Source: Thermodesulfovibrionia bacterium
GTDB lineage: Bacteria > Nitrospirota > Thermodesulfovibrionia > UBA6902
Direction: 5' to 3'
Assembly (NCBI GenBank): GCA_947258735.1
Contig: CAMYJJ010000148.1
Location: 1 to 7,203 of the forward strand
Length of the DNA: 7,203 bases
The position numbers were made by a program, and so were the translations under genes. Shown here one piece after another: positions 5,524-7,203 of this stretch (positions are counted from its first letter, which is position 1; each line of letters opens with the position of its first letter). Under the pieces are notes generated by a model. It ran no database searches. It was given only the letters and a program-made list of their open reading frames with translations, and was not told the origin of the DNA.

Positions 5524-6543
5524 ATGGGAAGCAATCTAACAAATAAACTTTGGGCATTCGGAGGCGGTAAAGGAGGTGTCGGAAAAAGCATTGTCACTTT
5601 ACTCCTCGGTACGACGCTTGCGAAGCAGGGAAAAAAAGTACTCCTGGTTGATGCTGACCTTGGTGGGAGCAACCTTCATACACTTCTTGGAATAAGATAC
5701 CCTGAATACACTCTGGTGGATTTTATTCAGCGGCAAGTTGAAAACATCGAAGAAGTAATTATAGATACACCTGTCAACAACCTCAGGCTTATCTGCGGAG
5801 CCGATGATATCCTGGGCCTCGCCAATCCCAAAAGTACACAGAAACATCGAATATTTAATCATTTAAATAAAATACAGTCGGATTTTATCCTGCTTGATCT
5901 CGGTGCCGGAATCTCTTTTACAACTATCGATTTCTTCCTGTATGCACCGAATAAATTTGTTGTTCTTACGCCTCAAAACACATCTATTCAGAACTCTTAC
6001 GGGTTTATCAAGTCGAGTTTATACCGGAAGATCAAACAGGTATTTAAAAAAGACACTGAATGCCTCGAGATTATCGAGCAGAGTATTAATCCGAAGGGAT
6101 CGCAAAGGATTGAATCCATAGATGAACTCAGGGATGCTTTCTGGATAATTGGAGAGGAGAAGTATAATACACTGAATACCTGCCTTAAGGAATTCAATAT
6201 TGATATTATTGTTAATATGGTAAAGAACAAGCAGGACGCTAATGTCGGCAAAGTTGTTAAAAAGGTAGCCGAAAATTATCTCAGCTTAAACCTCGAATAT
6301 ACTGGATTTATAAATTATAATCTTATGCTGGAAAACTCCATTAACAATATGGCGGATTTTTTGGCTAATTTCTCAAACAGTGCTTTCGGTGATTCTTTAT
6401 ATCATATTGCAAACAAAATGATTAAGAAGAGCAGGGAATCTGATAATACTCAATCAACCTCTACAGTCATTGAATCGAAAAAACCTGAAGACCTGCAGGA
6501 CCAAGAGATATTTTTACATACGGCAGGCACTAATAGCGATTAA
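5524..6543 (+). CDS. MinD/FlhG-family P-loop ATPase
   Basis: A 339-residue ATPase of the MinD/ParA/FlhG group, which switch between ATP-bound dimers and monomers to position flagella, division sites or other cargo in the cell. The deviant Walker A KGGVGKS has its signature lysine at K16 and P-loop lysine at K21. DADLGGSN (43-50) is switch I and DLGAG (125-129) switch II. NMVKN near 231-235 fits the nucleotide-base contact of MinD-like proteins. The C-terminus (about 304-339) is a polar tail, with no obvious amphipathic membrane helix like that of true MinD. It begins four bases after the PilZ stop. The best AGGAG lies about 18 bases upstream inside the PilZ gene, so translational coupling is likely. 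No flagellar (flhF, fliA) or min genes are visible, so FlhG itself is not claimed. Confidence 0.88.
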   Translation: MGSNLTNKLWAFGGGKGGVGKSIVTLLLGTTLAKQGKKVLLVDADLGGSNLHTLLGIRYPEYTLVDFIQRQVENIEEVIIDTPVNNLRLICGADDILGLANPKSTQKHRIFNHLNKIQSDFILLDLGAGISFTTIDFFLYAPNKFVVLTPQNTSIQNSYGFIKSSLYRKIKQVFKKDTECLEIIEQSINPKGSQRIESIDELRDAFWIIGEEKYNTLNTCLKEFNIDIIVNMVKNKQDANVGKVVKKVAENYLSLNLEYTGFINYNLMLENSINNMADFLANFSNSAFGDSLYHIANKMIKKSRESDNTQSTSTVIESKKPEDLQDQEIFLHTAGTNSD

Positions 6544-6588
6544 ATGTACTGTATAGACAATTCCTGATTTAGTTCACCTAATAACAAA

Positions 6589-6660
6589 TCTTTGGGGACG
6601 TCTTTGGGGACGTTCTTAACTCAGTTAACTTATGATAAGTCAGTTTACCTCATTAAGAAC
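6589..6660. repeat. REP-like palindrome with 12-base tandem duplication
   Basis: TCTTTGGGGACG occurs twice in perfect tandem (6589-6600 and 6601-6612) and runs into GTTCTTAA at 6612-6619, which is exactly inverted as TTAAGAAC at 6653-6660. Nested in the centre is ACTTAT-G-ATAAGT at 6628-6640. GGGGACGTTCTTAAC-type palindromes are, as I recall, typical of REP elements mobilised by REP-associated (Y1, RAYT) transposases; no such transposase is in the window. The element lies between two convergent genes and could also form a stem that limits read-through. Confidence 0.55.
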
Positions 6661-6709
6661 CTCTTCAAAGTTCTCGCTGGTATTGCTAATACAAATTAAT
6701 TGCTGTCAG

Positions 6710-7203
6710 TTAATTATTATTAATGAGATCCAACAGTTGATGGGCTGTTTTGGAATCGATCTTCTTCAGAGTTTCATACTCCTGAAACGCTGACTTCTTA
6801 TCTCCAAGGTTCAGATAGGTAACGCCCAGGTTGTAGCGGGCACCAGGATCATCGGGAATTAAAACAAGCATTTTTCTGTAAGACTCAATAGCATCATTAT
6901 GTTTGCCAAGCTTGCTGTAGGTGACCCCAAGGTTATAATATGCATCTGCCATGGACGGATTAATTTCCAATGCTTTATTGTATGATGCTATCGCTTCCTC
7001 GTGCATTTTCACCTTGCTGTATGCGAGCCCCATATTATAATGTGTTTCCGTATCATCCAGCTTGTAAAACAGGACCTTTTTGTGAGCTGATATTTCTTTT
7101 TTATACTCCCTCTGCATGGCAAATGTATAGGCAAGGTTTTTTAAGGCCGCGATAAAATCCGGTTTGATTCTGATCGCTTTTCTGTATGCTCTGACAGCGT
7201 CCT
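6710..7203 (-). CDS. TPR repeat protein, C-terminal part (runs off right edge)
   Basis: The last 164 residues of a tetratricopeptide repeat protein; the frame is open to the right edge, so the start lies outside. About four to five 34-residue units are visible, with the helix A pattern recurring as YNMGLAYSK, YNLGVTYSKLGK and YNLGVTYLNLGD, and the helix B ending as YNKALEINPS. The final unit (SAFQEYETLKKID) is degenerate and ends in a capping helix, QLLDLINNN. TPR arrays form curved scaffolds for protein partners. Nothing in the visible part shows an enzyme domain or a location signal. It is convergent with the MinD-like gene, so shared regulation with the PilZ/ATPase pair is not indicated. 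An internal ATG at 7117 is not the true start because repeat sequence continues upstream of it. Confidence 0.88.
   Translation of the reverse strand, partial: DAVRAYRKAIRIKPDFIAALKNLAYTFAMQREYKKEISAHKKVLFYKLDDTETHYNMGLAYSKVKMHEEAIASYNKALEINPSMADAYYNLGVTYSKLGKHNDAIESYRKMLVLIPDDPGARYNLGVTYLNLGDKKSAFQEYETLKKIDSKTAHQLLDLINNN

Noticed and set aside
6589..6612. Tandem 12-mers as a CRISPR or tandem array
   Set aside because: Only two copies without spacers; better explained as duplication within a REP-like element.
6694..6715. Terminator for the TPR gene
   Set aside because: The AATTAA/TTAATT pairing is weak, overlaps the stop codon and has no GC-rich stem.

Overview
The window looks like chromosome from a Gram-negative, probably anaerobic bacterium of the Desulfobacterota (former Deltaproteobacteria) type. 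This is inference from a diderm-style lipoprotein, a multihaem cytochrome c remnant, the ACT/DUF711 pair, a PilZ protein beside a MinD-like ATPase, and many short dispersed palindromic repeats between genes. No rRNA, tRNA, CRISPR array or intact transposase gene was seen.

Left part (1-2720). A cysteine synthase-like PLP enzyme runs off the left edge on the minus strand; its only plausible start is an ATC codon. Divergent from it is a tight pair: a small ACT-domain protein (UPF0237) and a 454-residue DUF711/UPF0210 'PFL family' protein. These two families are widely found side by side, and the role of the pair is unknown. After a short element bounded by inverted repeats comes a shikimate kinase-family protein, followed by a likely intrinsic terminator.

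Middle (2721-5087). This is a gene-poor, repeat-rich stretch. It holds a 44-codon minus-strand ORF with a good ribosome site and no recognised family. It also holds an exported lipoprotein with a C-terminal domain resembling an M23 peptidase barrel that has lost part of its zinc site. Beyond that are inverted repeats, a broken multihaem cytochrome c fragment and a minus-strand 41-codon stub that looks like the start of a decayed helix-turn-helix gene. Three stretches of the same kind of degenerate palindromic repeat (about 241-320, 2791-2850 and 4322-4376) are scattered through the left and middle parts.

Right part (5088-7203). A PilZ (c-di-GMP-binding) protein is followed after four bases by a MinD/FlhG-type ATPase, probably co-transcribed. 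Convergent to them, across a REP-like element with a tandem 12-base duplication, lies the C-terminal part of a TPR protein that continues past the right edge.

No clearly new multi-gene system is visible. The best leads are the ATC start, the unassigned 44-codon ORF, the altered M23-like lipoprotein, the PilZ/MinD-like pair and the orphan REP-like element.
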